NCBI GenBank assembly: GCA_963082975.1
Contig: OY720344.1
Span: 17,719,580 to 17,783,579 of the forward strand
Origin: Labia minor
Taxonomy: Eukaryota; Arthropoda; Insecta; Dermaptera; Spongiphoridae
Direction: 5' to 3'
Length of the DNA: 64,000 bases
Shown here one piece after another: positions 22,075-31,224 of the stretch (its first letter is position 1; every line of letters begins with the position of its first letter). The position numbers and the translations under genes were made by a program. Below the pieces are notes generated by a model. It worked only from the letters and a program-made list of their open reading frames with translations, made no database searches and was not told the DNA's origin.

Positions 22075-22131
22075 AAATCAATTCAGTGACTTACAACTCA
22101 TCAAAATATCTAAGAAACAGTTTTGGTTTCC
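22075..22131. other. Patchwork junction at the centre of the PLE palindrome
   Basis: Bases 22075-22112 copy the plus-strand text found again at 22164-22201 (CAAATCAATTCAGTGACTTA...). From about 22106 the text switches back to the minus copy (ATATCTAAGAAACAGTTTTG, as at 19370-19393) and then folds at GGTTTCCAAAACC into the plus copy (22132, equivalent to 24861). Each switch sits on short shared words (CAAATCA, ATCAAAATATC, GGTTT/AAACC). This is the mark of strand switching during reverse transcription or repair. Confidence 0.85.
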
Positions 22132-23481
22132 AAAACCAACAAACCTTTAAGACCAATAGTTAGTCAAATCAATTCAGTGACTTACAACTCATCAAAATAT
22201 CTAGCACATTTGTTAAAACCATTTACAGGTACTAATTTTTCATACGTTAAAAATTCCACCCACTTAGTAGAAATGTTATCAAAAGTAGAAATTACAAAAA
22301 ATGATATATTGGTGAGTCTGGATGTGGACTCCTTGTACACAAATGTTCCTATTGACGAGACCATTGAGATTATAAAATCAAACATTACATTAGATAAAAA
22401 TACTCTCGAATTAATAGAATTTTGCCAAAAATCTACATACTTTATTTATGATAAAAAGATTTATAAGCAAAAAGAAGGATGTGCTATGGGTAGTCCACTA
22501 AGCCCAGTATTCGCTAACATATTCATGGAAGAATTTGAATCAAAATTGGTCAATAATGCAATAAAGAAACCAAAACTGTTTCTTAGATATGTGGATGATA
22601 TTTTGATGATTTGGCCTCATGGTAAGGATTCTTTAGTTAAATTTGTAGAAGCAGCAAATAATTTACATAAAAATATAAAACTAAGCGTTGAATGGGAAAT
22701 AAATGAAGAGTTACCGTTTCTTGATGTATTAATTAAAAAGAAACAGAATAGATTGAGGTTTGATATTTTCAGGAAAACAACTCACACCAACAGATATATC
22801 CACGCAGATTCCCACCACCATCCATCACAAAAATATGGAGTGATAAAAACACTGCACAAAAGAGCCGAAGAGATATGCTCAAATGAAAACATTAAAAAAG
22901 AAAAACAACGATTGAAGGAAGCTTTCATAAACAATGGCTTCTCGGAATATGAAATTAGGAAATTCAGTAAAACAAAAAAGACAGAAATCAAAAATGAAAA
23001 TGAAAAACCAATATACAGATCACAAATAACATTACCTTATATAAAAGGAACAACAGAAAAAATAGCGTCAAAATTGAGGAAACACAACATCAGAGTAACA
23101 TATAAACCTCATAAACAAATGTCTTCTCTCACCTCAAATATAAAAGACAAAATTAAAAACGAAAATAATGGAGTTTATAAGGTAACTTGTGAATGCAAAA
23201 AAGTATACATTGGTGAAACAAGTAGAAAGATTTCTACAAGACTGTCTGAACATGAGAGAGCCATTAGATTGAAACATCCAAATCAATCAGCAATTGCAGA
23301 ACATGCCTTAACAACAGGACATAAAATAAATTTAGATAATGTAGAAACACTTCATATTGAAAATAATTGGTGGAAAAGAAAAATAAAAGAATCTATAGAA
23401 ATTGATAATCATCCCAATAATATTAACAAAGAGGATGGATATAGACTTAATAAGATGTGGAACATAGTGTTGGATGAGTAA
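22132..23481 (+). pseudogene. 5'-truncated PLE copy (plus)
   Basis: Carries the last ~449 codons, from KTNKPLRPIVSQI through SLDVDSLYTNVP, GCAMGSPLSP, YVDD and the whole GIY-YIG domain, and matches the full plus copy at offset 2729. The frame is open but has no proper ATG start at its upstream end (a TTG at 22123 lies in the junction). It lacks the N-terminal third. It is longer than its minus counterpart, so the two inner copies were truncated at different points. Confidence 0.9.
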
Positions 23482-23869
23482 AATTTGTCAAATTAAATTA
23501 AATATAATTAATCTAATGTGTATTTGTGTATATATCTTGATTATGGAAATAATTTAGTATCTTCATTTTAGAGACATAATGCACTATCATACTTCTTGAT
23601 TGTAAACGCTTGCTTTGACAATTGCTGCTGACTTCATGTTGAGATTAAGAATTGGCGGTAAAAATTGGAGCCAAAAATTGGCGCCAATATCACTGCCTAT
23701 ATAAGAGGTGACGTGTCCCGACATGCATCAGTCCGCTTGAATCGGAGCAAGCGTACGGTTACTTGAAAACGACTGCAGAATAAGCAGTTGAAACGTTGTA
23801 CAATTATTTTAATTTAATAAATAATTTTATACAAATAATGTGGTCTTTTAATAAAAATTCTCTTAATAA
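23482..23869 (+). repeat. PLE pseudo-LTR, right inner
   Basis: 388 bases identical in wording to 26211-26598, running from the stop of the truncated copy into the first codons of the full plus copy. Contains TATATAAGAGGTGACGTGTC (about 23698-23717), a possible TATA-like site about 130 bases before the ATG, and the hairpin at 23768-23797. Confidence 0.9.
23768..23797 (+). ncRNA. Hammerhead-like hairpin in PLE pseudo-LTR
   Basis: Same motif as 18162-18191, on the plus strand, 41 bases before the ATG of the full plus copy. Confidence 0.4.
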
Positions 23870-26210
23870 TTATCAAAATAACCACAAAAGCTTTAATAAA
23901 TACATTTATGAGAAATATAACCTAAAAATTCAAAAGCAGGTAAGGAGTTATGATGGATTAATTGTTAAAAAAGCAAAATTATTAAGTTCTTTGAATTTCT
24001 TAAAAAGATGTCGTGATCAAGATATTATACCAAAAGGCTTTTATATTAAGCGAGTTGTATACACAAAAAGAGCGACTAGCATATATAATAATGCTAGTTT
24101 GGCTCTGTTACGAGAACGCATCACAAATATCAGGCAAGTTTTATTTACATTAGACACTGATTTATTCAATATATATAATAATCTAAAATCTGTTTTAACC
24201 CAGGAAGAAATTTCTTATTTGCAGCACGTATCCCAGACACACTTTAAATTTACACATAAAAAACAAACCGATATTCAAAAATCAAAATTTGATAAACTTT
24301 CATTCAATAAGACTAAAACATCTATTCAGAATTTTGATAATAACAAATTAGTAGTCAATCTATCAAATAAAAGTCTTGACAAAAATACCATCTCAGTGTT
24401 AGCAAAAGGACCAAAGTTCTCCATAGCACCGAATAAAATTCCAAAAATTGAGATAGTTAGTTCAATTGAATCATCCTTATATAACTTACCAAACAACATT
24501 GCAGAGGAAATTAGATTTGATACGATTAACATACTGAAAAATGCTAAACCACCCAAACCAAATTTGACCAAATCTGAGATGCGTGCTCTGAAGGAAATTA
24601 GAAACGATGACTCTCTAAAGATTATCCCTGCCGACAAAGGTAACGCCACTGTTGTAATGAATACAGCGGATTATAAACAAAAAATGGAAAATATTTTGAA
24701 TTCTTCTACCTACGAAATACAGAAAAAAGATCCAACGGATAAATTCTGTAGAAAACTAAAATCAATAATAAAGAATCTACCTATTGAGGAAAAAGATAAA
24801 GATAAATTAAAACCGAAAGATCCACAAATACCAAAAATATACGGTAATCCCAAAATCCATAAAACCAACAAACCTTTAAGACCAATAGTTAGTCAAATCA
24901 ATTCAGTGACTTACAACTCATCAAAATATCTAGCACATTTGTTAAAACCATTTACAGGTACTAATTTTTCATACGTTAAAAATTCCACCCACTTAGTAGA
25001 AATGTTATCAAAAGTAGAAATTACAAAAAATGATATATTGGTGAGTCTGGATGTGGACTCCTTGTACACAAATGTTCCTATTGACGAGACCATTGAGATT
25101 ATAAAATCAAACATTACATTAGATAAAAATACTCTCGAATTAATAGAATTTTGCCAAAAATCTACATACTTTATTTATGATAAAAAGATTTATAAGCAAA
25201 AAGAAGGATGTGCTATGGGTAGTCCACTAAGCCCAGTATTCGCTAACATATTCATGGAAGAATTTGAATCAAAATTGGTCAATAATGCAATAAAGAAACC
25301 AAAACTGTTTCTTAGATATGTGGATGATATTTTGATGATTTGGCCTCATGGTAAGGATTCTTTAGTTAAATTTGTAGAAGCAGCAAATAATTTACATAAA
25401 AATATAAAACTAAGCGTTGAATGGGAAATAAATGAAGAGTTACCGTTTCTTGATGTATTAATTAAAAAGAAACAGAATAGATTGAGGTTTGATATTTTCA
25501 GGAAAACAACTCACACCAACAGATATATCCACGCAGATTCCCACCACCATCCATCACAAAAATATGGAGTGATAAAAACACTGCACAAAAGAGCCGAAGA
25601 GATATGCTCAAATGAAAACATTAAAAAAGAAAAACAACGATTGAAGGAAGCTTTCATAAACAATGGCTTCTCGGAATATGAAATTAGGAAATTCAGTAAA
25701 ACAAAAAAGACAGAAATCAAAAATGAAAATGAAAAACCAATATACAGATCACAAATAACATTACCTTATATAAAAGGAACAACAGAAAAAATAGCGTCAA
25801 AATTGAGGAAACACAACATCAGAGTAACATATAAACCTCATAAACAAATGTCTTCTCTCACCTCAAATATAAAAGACAAAATTAAAAACGAAAATAATGG
25901 AGTTTATAAGGTAACTTGTGAATGCAAAAAAGTATACATTGGTGAAACAAGTAGAAAGATTTCTACAAGACTGTCTGAACATGAGAGAGCCATTAGATTG
26001 AAACATCCAAATCAATCAGCAATTGCAGAACATGCCTTAACAACAGGACATAAAATAAATTTAGATAATGTAGAAACACTTCATATTGAAAATAATTGGT
26101 GGAAAAGAAAAATAAAAGAATCTATAGAAATTGATAATCATCCCAATAATATTAACAAAGAGGATGGATATAGACTTAATAAGATGTGGAACATAGTGTT
26201 GGATGAGTAA
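23838..26210 (+). CDS. Penelope-like reverse transcriptase with GIY-YIG endonuclease (full copy, plus)
   Basis: Intact frame from ATG 23838 to TAA 26210, 790 residues; an in-frame TTG at 23796 would add 14. Same domains as the minus copy: an N-terminal PLE region, RT fingers/palm with SLDVDSLYTNVP, GCAMGSPLSP and YVDD, then RKTTHTNRYIHADSHHHPSQ, typical of PLEs, and a C-terminal GIY-YIG nuclease (GVYKVTC, KKVYIGETSRKISTRLSEH). No intron, stop or frameshift is visible. It is flanked by pseudo-LTRs 23482-23869 and 26211-26598. Identity with the minus copy implies recent formation or homogenisation of the two arms. Confidence 0.95.
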   Translation: MWSFNKNSLNNYQNNHKSFNKYIYEKYNLKIQKQVRSYDGLIVKKAKLLSSLNFLKRCRDQDIIPKGFYIKRVVYTKRATSIYNNASLALLRERITNIRQVLFTLDTDLFNIYNNLKSVLTQEEISYLQHVSQTHFKFTHKKQTDIQKSKFDKLSFNKTKTSIQNFDNNKLVVNLSNKSLDKNTISVLAKGPKFSIAPNKIPKIEIVSSIESSLYNLPNNIAEEIRFDTINILKNAKPPKPNLTKSEMRALKEIRNDDSLKIIPADKGNATVVMNTADYKQKMENILNSSTYEIQKKDPTDKFCRKLKSIIKNLPIEEKDKDKLKPKDPQIPKIYGNPKIHKTNKPLRPIVSQINSVTYNSSKYLAHLLKPFTGTNFSYVKNSTHLVEMLSKVEITKNDILVSLDVDSLYTNVPIDETIEIIKSNITLDKNTLELIEFCQKSTYFIYDKKIYKQKEGCAMGSPLSPVFANIFMEEFESKLVNNAIKKPKLFLRYVDDILMIWPHGKDSLVKFVEAANNLHKNIKLSVEWEINEELPFLDVLIKKKQNRLRFDIFRKTTHTNRYIHADSHHHPSQKYGVIKTLHKRAEEICSNENIKKEKQRLKEAFINNGFSEYEIRKFSKTKKTEIKNENEKPIYRSQITLPYIKGTTEKIASKLRKHNIRVTYKPHKQMSSLTSNIKDKIKNENNGVYKVTCECKKVYIGETSRKISTRLSEHERAIRLKHPNQSAIAEHALTTGHKINLDNVETLHIENNWWKRKIKESIEIDNHPNNINKEDGYRLNKMWNIVLDE

Positions 26211-26598
26211 AATTTGTCAAATTAAATTAAATATAATTAATCTAATGTGTATTTGTGTATATATCTTGATTATGGAAATAATTTAGTATCTTCATTTTAG
26301 AGACATAATGCACTATCATACTTCTTGATTGTAAACGCTTGCTTTGACAATTGCTGCTGACTTCATGTTGAGATTAAGAATTGGCGGTAAAAATTGGAGC
26401 CAAAAATTGGCGCCAATATCACTGCCTATATAAGAGGTGACGTGTCCCGACATGCATCAGTCCGCTTGAATCGGAGCAAGCGTACGGTTACTTGAAAACG
26501 ACTGCAGAATAAGCAGTTGAAACGTTGTACAATTATTTTAATTTAATAAATAATTTTATACAAATAATGTGGTCTTTTAATAAAAATTCTCTTAATAA
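26211..26598 (+). repeat. PLE pseudo-LTR, right outer
   Basis: Starts directly after the stop of the full plus copy and ends at CTCTTAATAA, where the target duplication begins. Includes the hairpin at 26497-26526 and the ATG of a would-be next unit (26567). Confidence 0.9.
26497..26526 (+). ncRNA. Hammerhead-like hairpin in PLE pseudo-LTR
   Basis: Fourth identical copy of the motif; it would lie near the 3' end of a transcript from the full plus copy. Confidence 0.4.
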
Positions 26599-26610
26599 TG
26601 GCACAAACGC
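26599..26610. repeat. Target-site duplication of the PLE array, right copy
   Basis: TGGCACAAACGC, identical to 18046-18057. Confidence 0.95.
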
Positions 26611-27172
26611 TTTAAAAAAGTTCGATCAAATGTGAAGGTTTTGCTCACTGTTTTCTTCGATTACAATGCCGTGGTGCATCACGAATGAGTTCTTGCCAAC
26701 AGGTCGTACTGTTAATAAGGAATACAATACAAGGAAGTTATGCAACGTTTGCGTGAAGTAATACGGCTCAAACGATCGGAATTGTGGAAAAAAAATTAAT
26801 GGATTCTGGATCACAATTATGCACCAGCTCATACATCATTGCTTGTTCGTGATTTTTTGGTCATAAACAACACCGTAATCATGCCTCAACCACAATATTG
26901 ACCAGATTTGGCTCTCTGCGACTTTTTCCTATTCCCAAAACTGAAGAGTCTAATGAAAGGAAAGCGTTTTGCCACAGTTGATGTGATTAAAGTCGCAATC
27001 GAAGAACGATCTGATGGCCATACCGAAAAGCACATTTCAGAAGTGCTTCGACGATTGGAAGTGCATTATATTTGAGGAGAATTACTTTGAAGGGGACAAA
27101 ATGGATATTGAGGAATAAATAAATACTTTTCGAAATAATTCAAAATTCACCTTTTCTTTTAAACAAACCTCG
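26599..27172 (+). pseudogene. Mariner family-1 relic, right part
   Basis: Continues the mariner cut at 18057. In broken frames it gives text like GRTVNKEY, MHQLIHHCLFV, DQIWLSATF and KSKNDLMAIPKST, matching the transposase C-terminal half of the copies at 4611-5222 and 50673-52412. It ends with the terminal repeat ATTCACCTTTTCTTTTAAAC and CCTCG at 27172; the expected TA after it reads TT. No functional frame remains, so this host was dead or dying when the PLE landed. Confidence 0.85.
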
Positions 27173-27202
27173 TTTGTTTTGGGATACTACAATAGTATAT
27201 AC

Positions 27203-27913
27203 CAGGGGTGGCGAATCAGGTACCACACGCGTATGAAAAATTTGAAAGAAAGAAAAAATTATTTTTTTTTATTATCCTAACTTTTTTCCAATAGAAACAA
27301 ATTAAAATTTAATAATCCACAATTATGATTACTTTATCATATAAATTTGTAGAACTTAATATTTATTTATTTATTTATCTATCTTTTAGTAGGTTAACCA
27401 AAACCGACAAATTGTTCAATTTATTAATGAAATATAGCTTGAATTTGCTCGTAGTATAAATCATCTATAATACATACAATTTCCAGTGTATACATTTTGG
27501 ACTTGCGTGTTGAAACAAGAAAAAATTCTTTTAAAAACGTAAAATTGTGAATTTGCCCCAAATTCAGTTAATTATTAGAAATAAAAATCAGTGATTCTAC
27601 AATCTAAAATCAATTAAAAATAAAAAATTATTCGAAATTTTTTACCAAAAATAAATTTTTATCACCAATTCATACGAAATTTTTAATTAATCATTTTACT
27701 TCTTTGATATAAAGTTTAATATTTAAAATTATAACACTTTTGTATTGGATAGTTATAAGTTATACATAGAGATATCAGATAATACATATATTAAAGATAA
27801 ATGGGACAGAGAAACAAATCATGACAATTTTATTGTATCACCTTAATTTCTACATAAAGATTTTGTATAACTTAGTGACACAGACATTCAAAAAATATGG
27901 TTCGCCATCCATG
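27203..27913. mobile_element. hAT-type MITE
   Basis: Left end CAGGGGTGGCGAATC, right end GGTTCGCCATCCATG; these are hAT-style imperfect inverted repeats. The 8 bp flanks GTATATAC (27195-27202) and GTATATTA (27914-27921) agree at six positions, as an aged hAT duplication would. The inside is AT-rich and non-coding. Confidence 0.7.
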
Positions 27914-28380
27914 GTATATTAAATAAACTTATACCTTCCTGAATTATATTATTTATTATGATTTTTAAAATTTTTATTTTTAATAAAATTAAAAAAATAA
28001 TTTTTTTATTTTTAATAAAATTAAAAAAATAATTTATTTATTTTTAATCATAGAATCTATTTATTATATAATATACTTGATAACTGAAATTTAAATAAAA
28101 TGATTATTATTGTTTTGATTAGGCCATTCTTAGTCAAAGTTTATAAAGACTTTTCAATTCTTCATTTATTTGTACATAAATTAAATTAGTAGTCATTTAA
28201 TTCAAAAGTAAATGAAATTTAAATTCATAGAGACATTCAACCCATCCAATCAATAATTATAATAATTTTAATTTGTTTTCTTATAATTAAATAAAATCAC
28301 TAGTAACGAACAAAGAAATTATGCAAAAAATATAAGTTTTCAATATAAATTTCATTCACTAGATAGGTATGCAATAATAA
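27914..28380. other. AT-rich, short local duplication
   Basis: Two adjacent copies of TTTTTATTTTTAATAAAATT with flanking text lie at about 27970-28030. Nothing else recognised. Confidence 0.5.
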
Positions 28381-28500
28381 GGGGACAAAATGGATATTGA
28401 GAAATAAATAAATACTTTTCGAAATAATTCAAAATTCACCTTTTCTTTTGAACAAACCTACTACAATAGTATATACCAGGGGTGGCGAATCAGGTACCCC
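28381..28500 (+). repeat. Duplicated mariner end plus hAT end (partner 27096-27222)
   Basis: GGGGACAAAATGGATATTGA to the mariner terminal repeat, then CTACAATAGTATATACCAGG and the first ~22 bases of the hAT MITE, reproduces 27096-27222 with a 17-base gap at the mariner end. The copy therefore spans the junction of two unrelated elements, which shows it arose by DNA duplication and not by transposition. Confidence 0.85.
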
Positions 28501-28724
28501 AATAATAATATATGAATTATTAAAATTTCATTTTCCTTCTAAATTAAACGAAATTAATTTAAAATTTTTTGAAAGTAAATGTTAAGTAATAATAGTTTGT
28601 AGATTGTTACCTACGATTTAAGAGTCATATCTTTTACTAACATAGTTAATCAATTGTTTATATTTATTTAGATTAATGAAAGTAATATAACTTGGGAGAG
28701 AATGTTTCATTTGGATATAGTCCC

Positions 28725-28870
28725 CAGGGATAGATAGGCACGTGCTCAAATACGATCGATAAAGAATGACTGTGTGGGTCACCGGCTGCTGCCGGCTGCC
28801 TCCACCGTCATCGCGCCACCGCCCATAACACCTGCGTCTTCTTCATCATGATCAAGACAAAAGTATCTTT
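28725..28870. other. GC-rich non-coding island
   Basis: GTGTGGGTCACCGGCTGCTG, CACCGTCATCGCGCCACCGC and CCCATAACACCTGCG stand out sharply from the AT-rich surroundings. No long frame or repeat partner is seen. A cis-regulatory element or part of a non-coding transcript is possible. It is followed by a TA/TG microsatellite at 28921-28970. Confidence 0.3.
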
Positions 28871-28921
28871 CTATTCTAGAAGATGGCTAAGTGAGTGGGA
28901 ATGAGGAGAGGAAAGGAAATT

Positions 28922-28952
<31 letters not shown>

Positions 28953-29194
28953 TTGTGTGTGTGTGTGTATTTGTGTTGGTTTGTGGTGGGGGATACGTCT
29001 TGAGAGACTTAAACCATATTCTTATAATCAATGTCATATGATATAAAAGATTAATCAAAGCAGTTTAAAATATACCTATCCATTTTCAATTACTTAATAA
29101 GAATGAAAATAATTACAAATATAATTATTTTTAATTATAAAATTTTTTAATTAATATATAAAAATATTCCTAACCAAACAATTCATACTTAAAT
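28871..29194. other. AT-rich with TA/TG microsatellite
   Basis: (TA)n from 28922 passing into (TG)n to about 28970; otherwise nothing. Confidence 0.6.
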
Positions 29195-29662
29195 AAATAG
29201 TACCTGGTTCACCGAGCCGCCGATCGGTCATTAAAAAAAATTATTCCTTATTATCGGGTTTGGTTGGTAATAATAATAACTGGTTCACCGAGACGCCGTT
29301 CAAATAATTTAAAAAAAACATAAATTGAAAAAAATAGTCATAAAACATATAACCATTAAACGTACGTTTAATGCACTGAAAGACAGAAAAGTATGGCCTG
29401 TGGATATAACATAATATGTATTTCGTAATTTGATTTTATTTATATTTAAATTTTGTATTTAAAAAAAAAAAGCGATGTCTGACGTAGTTGCTGACGTCAT
29501 TTAAATGTCTTATTTTAAATTAATAAAAAACTAATAAAGGTGATTTTTCCCGGCGCTAAAACCAATATAGATCGATTTTTCTTTATAAAAATTATCTCTG
29601 GTGTGAATTTCAAAAAAATCCTTCGAGCGGTTTAAGATTTCAATAATACAAATAAATATACA

Positions 29663-29834
29663 TACAATAAAGTGCGTGAAATTTTCGCAAAACTAAAGGA
29701 AGTTGATTATGGTGAAACGACGGTTTCCTCTAATTTTTTCATTGATCTTTTCCTCCAGTTCATTTTTTTCACCGTCGTTTCACCATAACCGAACTTTCCT
29801 TCAGTTTTCCGCAAATTTCACGCACATTATTGTA
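29663..29834. mobile_element. Fold-back MITE, 172 bp
   Basis: Opposed arms of about 60 bp (TACAATAAAGTGCGTGAAAT ... and ATTTCACGCACATTATTGTA) with an inner shared ATGGTGAAACGACGGT fold back over a short centre. TA at both ends fits a Tc1/mariner-type duplication. With arms of this length the transcript would form a strong hairpin, so it is a possible small-RNA source. Confidence 0.85.
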
Positions 29835-29879
29835 CGAAATTGTTTCTCAAAAGTTAGGTTGTTATAAGTTTTGTGCCAG

Positions 29880-30090
29880 GTGGGTACCACACTCAGGCGG
29901 CGGATTTCTATACGGAGGGAATTTCGAAGCTCGTTTATCACTCCGATAAATGTCTCAACTTTTTTTTGGCCATTATGTAGAAAAATAGTATTTTAGTTGC
30001 TCTTTCAAATGTATATAATAAAAAACATTTTCCTGTACTAGTTTTGTCTTAATTCCAAAACGTAACCTACTTTGAGAATTGCCCTCGTAT
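29880..30090 (+). pseudogene. Mariner transposase C-terminal scrap
   Basis: GGDFYTEGISKLVYHSDKCLN in frame, followed by an untranslated tail and an end TTTGAGAATTGCCCTCGTA, resembles the end of a mariner (…YxxGIxKLxxRxxKCI…). The left part is missing. It is unlike family-1 and closest in style to the 37069-37560 element. Confidence 0.6.
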
Positions 30091-30125
30091 ATATATATAT
30101 ATACAATTTTTGCTAATTAGTATAA

Positions 30126-30654
30126 TAAGATAAGATTAAAGATACATTAAATTATCAAAAAAAAAAAAATAATTTTCAGTTAAAAATTTATTATAATTTA
30201 AAATATTAACGGTATTTAATTTTTATAAATGGTTTATAAAATTAATATAAATAAAAATTAACGTTACATTTTTAAATAAAATCATTAAATCAAAATACGA
30301 GATCTAATATTTATTATCAGATATATAGCTATGTTTATAATCTATTCGTATATATAAATAAATTGTAATTTTTCAATTAAATGATAATTGAAGGGGCTAA
30401 TATAGAATAAATAAATAATTAAATGTATCAAAGGATCTAACTAATCATTCATTCATTCATTCTCTCTCTCTCCCTCTAAATCATTTTAAAATAAAAGTAA
30501 AAAGAGATAGAAAAATAAATAGATATCTACATCGATACATTTATTCAAAGCTAACTGGAAATTTTAATTATTTATTTAATCAACTCTTGGGGCTATTACC
30601 ATACATGTATATATGGTACATATATATATATATATTCTAAATTTATATTTTTTA
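30126..30654. other. AT-rich, nothing recognised
   Basis: A GACATTCATT-like TTCATTCATTCATTCTCTCT run near 30448-30472; no gene. Confidence 0.5.
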
Positions 30655-31224
30655 ATTTAATGTTTAATCAATCAATGTTAACATCGCTTTTGTTATTACA
30701 TCACACACAACTATCAAAACTATACTAAATAATACAGTTACATTTAAAATATTTAATAAAGTATCTCTCTTAAATTTCATTTTCTAAATATAATACTTAT
30801 ACTTATTGTAAATGTGAATGAAAGATCTTTTATTAATTATTTTGATTGATTATTATAATATTTTTAAATAACTTTAACGAACTTTAACACAAAAACAAAA
30901 ACGATAGTTAAATCCTATTCTTCCTAGGTCCCCCAAATTGATCTAGTATCCTATGAATACTATTCAATTTGATAGAATATAATGTCTATATGTAAACCTG
31001 TAAAAATCATCATAGTTCATTAACAAAAAAATGAGCTGTGACCAGGCACAGAATCGACTGACGATTTGAAATAAATTAATTTCCAAACAATTAATCAATC
31101 AATGTTAACATCGCTTTTGTTATTACGTCACACACAACTATTAAAACTATACTAAATAATAGTTACATTTAAAATATTTAATAAAGTATCTCTTTTAAAT
31201 ATCTATAATTTCATTTTCTAAATA
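30655..31224 (-). repeat. HINE-A downstream block 'W' (two passes) with a secondary HINE 3' end
   Basis: On the minus strand it carries the tail CGTCAGTCGATTCTGTGCC + CTGGTCACAG (31031-31095), then TACAGGTTTACATATAGACA ... AGGAAGAATAGGATTTAACT, then a second pass of the ACAAAAGCGATGTTAAC block (30675-30700; first pass about 31105-31125). The same order, unbroken, is at 40944-41460 on the plus strand. Confidence 0.7.

Larger units (their letters stand above)
18058..26598. mobile_element. Penelope-like element, inverted double-tandem array
   Basis: Left arm 18058-22074 (minus) and right arm 22132-26598 (plus) face head to head across a 57 bp junction. Each arm holds an outer full copy and an inner 5'-truncated copy, in direct repeat with a period of 2729 bp (18058 matches 20787; 23482 matches 26211). 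Mirror positions add to 44688. The outer ends differ by 32 bp in how far they run into the next unit's 5' region (ends equivalent to 23901 on the left, 23869 on the right). Tandem, inverted and 5'-truncated arrays with variable target duplications are characteristic of PLEs. Confidence 0.95.
29195..30125 (-). mobile_element. HINE-C copy 2 (with two insertions)
   Basis: Inverse copy of 14385-15105: CTGGTTCACCGAGCCGCCGA at the left end (3' hairpin), the CGATGTCTGACGTAGTTGCT block, the AATTATCTCTGGTGTGAATT block, and at the far right ACAATTTTTGCTAATTAG. It is interrupted after about 29662 by a fold-back MITE and a mariner scrap. Confidence 0.6.

Noticed and set aside
22123..22131. TTG at 22123 as a start codon for the truncated plus PLE copy
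   Set aside because: It lies in the patchwork junction; the family's true start is at a distant upstream ATG that this copy lacks.
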